Below are positions 4,866 to 6,146 of a stretch of 6,146 nucleotides of DNA, in pieces; positions within the stretch are counted from its first letter, which is position 1; each line of letters opens with the position of its first letter. The notes beneath the pieces are model-generated. The model did not search any database and was not told where the DNA came from. It saw nothing but the letters and a program-made list of their open reading frames with translations. The stretch lies in the NCBI GenBank assembly GCA_964593905.1, contig CAZQLE010000211.1, forward strand, positions 1 to 6,146. Direction: 5' to 3'. Source of the stretch: CAZQLE01 sp964593905 (GTDB lineage: Bacteria; Chloroflexota; Anaerolineae; Anaerolineales; Anaerolineaceae). A program made the position numbers and the translations under genes.

Positions 4866-5606
4866 ATGAACGCTCAATCATTTATTCAAGCGCAAAACCT
4901 CAATAAAACCTTCCAGATGGGAAGGCAGACGGTGGTTGCCCTGGCAGGATTGGACCTTGAAATTGCCCAGGGTACATTTACCGTCATCATGGGGCCATCT
5001 GGCTCGGGCAAGAGCACGCTGCTGTATCAGATGGGCGGGCTGGACCGGCCGACTTCTGGCTCGTTGACCGTGGATGGTCTAACCATCGACCGTCTGGATG
5101 AAAATGACCTGGCTGTATACCGACGGCGTAAGGTCGGTTTCATCTTTCAGTCGTTTAATCTCATTTCCAGTCTGAATGCCCTTGAAAACGTCGCTTTTCC
5201 CATGCGGTTTTCGGGTATTTCCACCTCGCAGCGCCGCATTCGCGCTGTGCAATTGTTGAAACAGGTGGGTCTTGAGAAACGTCTGAGCCATAAACCCACC
5301 GAGTTATCCGGTGGTCAGCAGCAGCGCGTGGCGATTGCCCGTGCGCTGGTGAACGATCCGCCGCTGATCCTTGCCGATGAACCCACCGGCAATCTGGATA
5401 CCAGCAGCGGTATGAGCATCATGCACCTTCTGTCAGAGCTGCACCGTGACGGACGAACGATTGTTGTCGTGACGCACGACCCGCGTATGTTGCATTTTGC
5501 CAGCCATGTGATCTATTTGCTGGATGGTATGGCTGTCAGTGAAAGTGAATATCAGCGTGCCAGTGAACTGGTTAATTCTTCGGGACTGGAGGAAAACCCA
5601 TCGTGA
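4866..5606 (+). CDS. ABC transporter ATP-binding protein, LolD/MacB type
   Basis: Stand-alone nucleotide-binding subunit of 246 residues that powers a membrane partner by ATP hydrolysis at the cytoplasmic face. Walker A GPSGSGKST is at 43-51, the Q-loop Gln at 95 in FIFQSFNLIS, signature LSGGQ at 147-151, Walker B LILADEPTGNLD at 167-178 with catalytic Glu172, and the H-loop His at 204. The GGLDRPTSG block (57-65), FQSFNLI and DEPTGNLD place it in the LolD/MacB/FtsE-like group, whose members usually act with FtsX-type permeases in lipoprotein release, macrolide or peptide efflux, or cell-wall control. All catalytic residues are intact. The gene starts three bases after the Yip1-like stop with only AGG as ribosome site, so coupled translation is likely; its end overlaps the next gene by four bases. 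No FtsX-type permease is in the window, and the five-span neighbour does not look like one; the permease is probably downstream. Confidence 0.95.
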   Translation: MNAQSFIQAQNLNKTFQMGRQTVVALAGLDLEIAQGTFTVIMGPSGSGKSTLLYQMGGLDRPTSGSLTVDGLTIDRLDENDLAVYRRRKVGFIFQSFNLISSLNALENVAFPMRFSGISTSQRRIRAVQLLKQVGLEKRLSHKPTELSGGQQQRVAIARALVNDPPLILADEPTGNLDTSSGMSIMHLLSELHRDGRTIVVVTHDPRMLHFASHVIYLLDGMAVSESEYQRASELVNSSGLEENPS

Positions 5607-6146
5607 TAAAAATTTCCCGACAACTTTTTTCTGTCATTTCTGCCCTGGCGGTTTTAACCGGGGCTCTGGTTCTCAAACCGCTCCAACCGGTATTGGCACA
5701 GGTCGATACCGATACCCCCACAGCGACGACCACCACGCCGCCGCCAACGGCCACCGAGACCCCGGCCCCGGTATATGGCTTTACCATTTCTCCAACCAGC
5801 AATGAACGCTGGGGGCAGCCGGGAAGCATCATCACCTTTCCGGTGACGGTGACCAATACCGGCGATGCCGATACCATCGGTGTTTCGGCGTCCAGCTCCT
5901 GGAATACCTGGACCAGTGTGAACAGCCTGAGCCTGGCGGTGGGCGCTTCGGCCACGTTGACGGTCTATCTTTCAATTCCCGCAGATGCCGATACAGGCGA
6001 TTCGGCCACCGTAACGGTGTCTTTTACGGGCAGCGGCTCGGCAGAATCGGCCTCATTAACGGCGCGGGCGGTGCCACCCACCGCCACCCCACCCTCGGGC
6101 GCAAATCGGCCGCTGATGGTAATTGACAGCTACGGCGGGGGAGAGG
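5603..6146 (+). CDS. Secreted NEW3/CARDB-like Ig-fold protein (3' end off the window)
   Basis: The first 181 codons of an exported protein; it runs off the right edge. It begins with GTG overlapping the ATPase stop by four bases, with GGAGG at 5588-5592 ten bases upstream. A Sec signal is clear: basic MIKISRQ, hydrophobic LFSVISALAVLTGALVL, and VLA-Q, with probable cleavage after Ala32. Next come a Thr/Pro linker (about 36-57, TPTATTTTPPPTATETPAP) and an all-beta domain at about 58-155 whose GSIITFPVTVTNTGDADTI is typical of NEW3/CARDB/COG1470 Ig-like folds. A second Thr/Pro linker spans 157-166, and NRPLMVIDSYGGGE opens the next domain. There is no lipobox Cys at the cleavage site, so it is not a lipoprotein. 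These domains usually mediate protein or surface contacts. Position in the operon suggests a periplasmic or extracellular partner or substrate of the ABC system. The specific function is unknown. Confidence 0.85.
   Translation, partial: MIKISRQLFSVISALAVLTGALVLKPLQPVLAQVDTDTPTATTTTPPPTATETPAPVYGFTISPTSNERWGQPGSIITFPVTVTNTGDADTIGVSASSSWNTWTSVNSLSLAVGASATLTVYLSIPADADTGDSATVTVSFTGSGSAESASLTARAVPPTATPPSGANRPLMVIDSYGGGE

Noticed and set aside
5572..5955. 127-codon minus-strand frame opposite the NEW3 gene
   Set aside because: The plus strand here has a clear signal peptide, linker and beta domain coupled to the upstream ATPase gene, so this is an antisense shadow.

Overview
The window looks like a chromosomal piece of a GC-rich bacterium (visibly GC-rich in the genes, more AT-rich between them). 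I infer Chloroflexota, probably an Anaerolineae-type lineage. The reasons are a class III polyphosphate kinase 2 of the Deinococcus/Meiothermus/Chloroflexi kind, a monotopic NDH-2, and a Yip1-family membrane protein followed by a LolD/MacB-like ATPase and a secreted NEW3-type protein with Thr/Pro linkers. This placement rests on remembered family resemblance only; no search was run. I see no mobile element, CRISPR array, tRNA or rRNA.

Left half, all on the minus strand. A type II NADH dehydrogenase gene (3294-1990) has its own promoter and a strong ribosome site. It is followed by a 34-bp perfect palindrome (1945-1978). Next is a class III PPK2 gene (1872-1051) with a perfect TATAAT box just upstream. 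Three bases after its stop codon begins an Mrp/ApbC-type Fe-S carrier ATPase (1047 to beyond base 1), which runs off the left edge. The three genes cover respiratory NADH oxidation, polyphosphate-driven nucleotide phosphorylation and Fe-S cluster delivery; ppk2 and mrp appear to be co-transcribed.

Middle (3295-4064). This is a roughly 770-bp intergenic stretch between divergent gene blocks. It is not empty: it holds a 27-codon gene for a single-span membrane microprotein (3649-3732, plus strand) with an excellent Shine-Dalgarno. A leader with small dyads lies upstream and a textbook intrinsic terminator (3836-3866) closes the unit. It seems to be an independent transcription unit and is the most interesting item here.

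Right half, all on the plus strand. A tightly packed operon starts at an extended -10 promoter (4023-4031): a five-span Yip1-like membrane protein (4065-4862), an ABC ATPase (4866-5606) and a secreted NEW3-domain protein (5603 to beyond 6146) that runs off the right edge. The ATPase has no membrane domain of its own, so its permease is expected downstream, outside the window. Together the three proteins look like an envelope export or envelope-remodelling system of unknown substrate.
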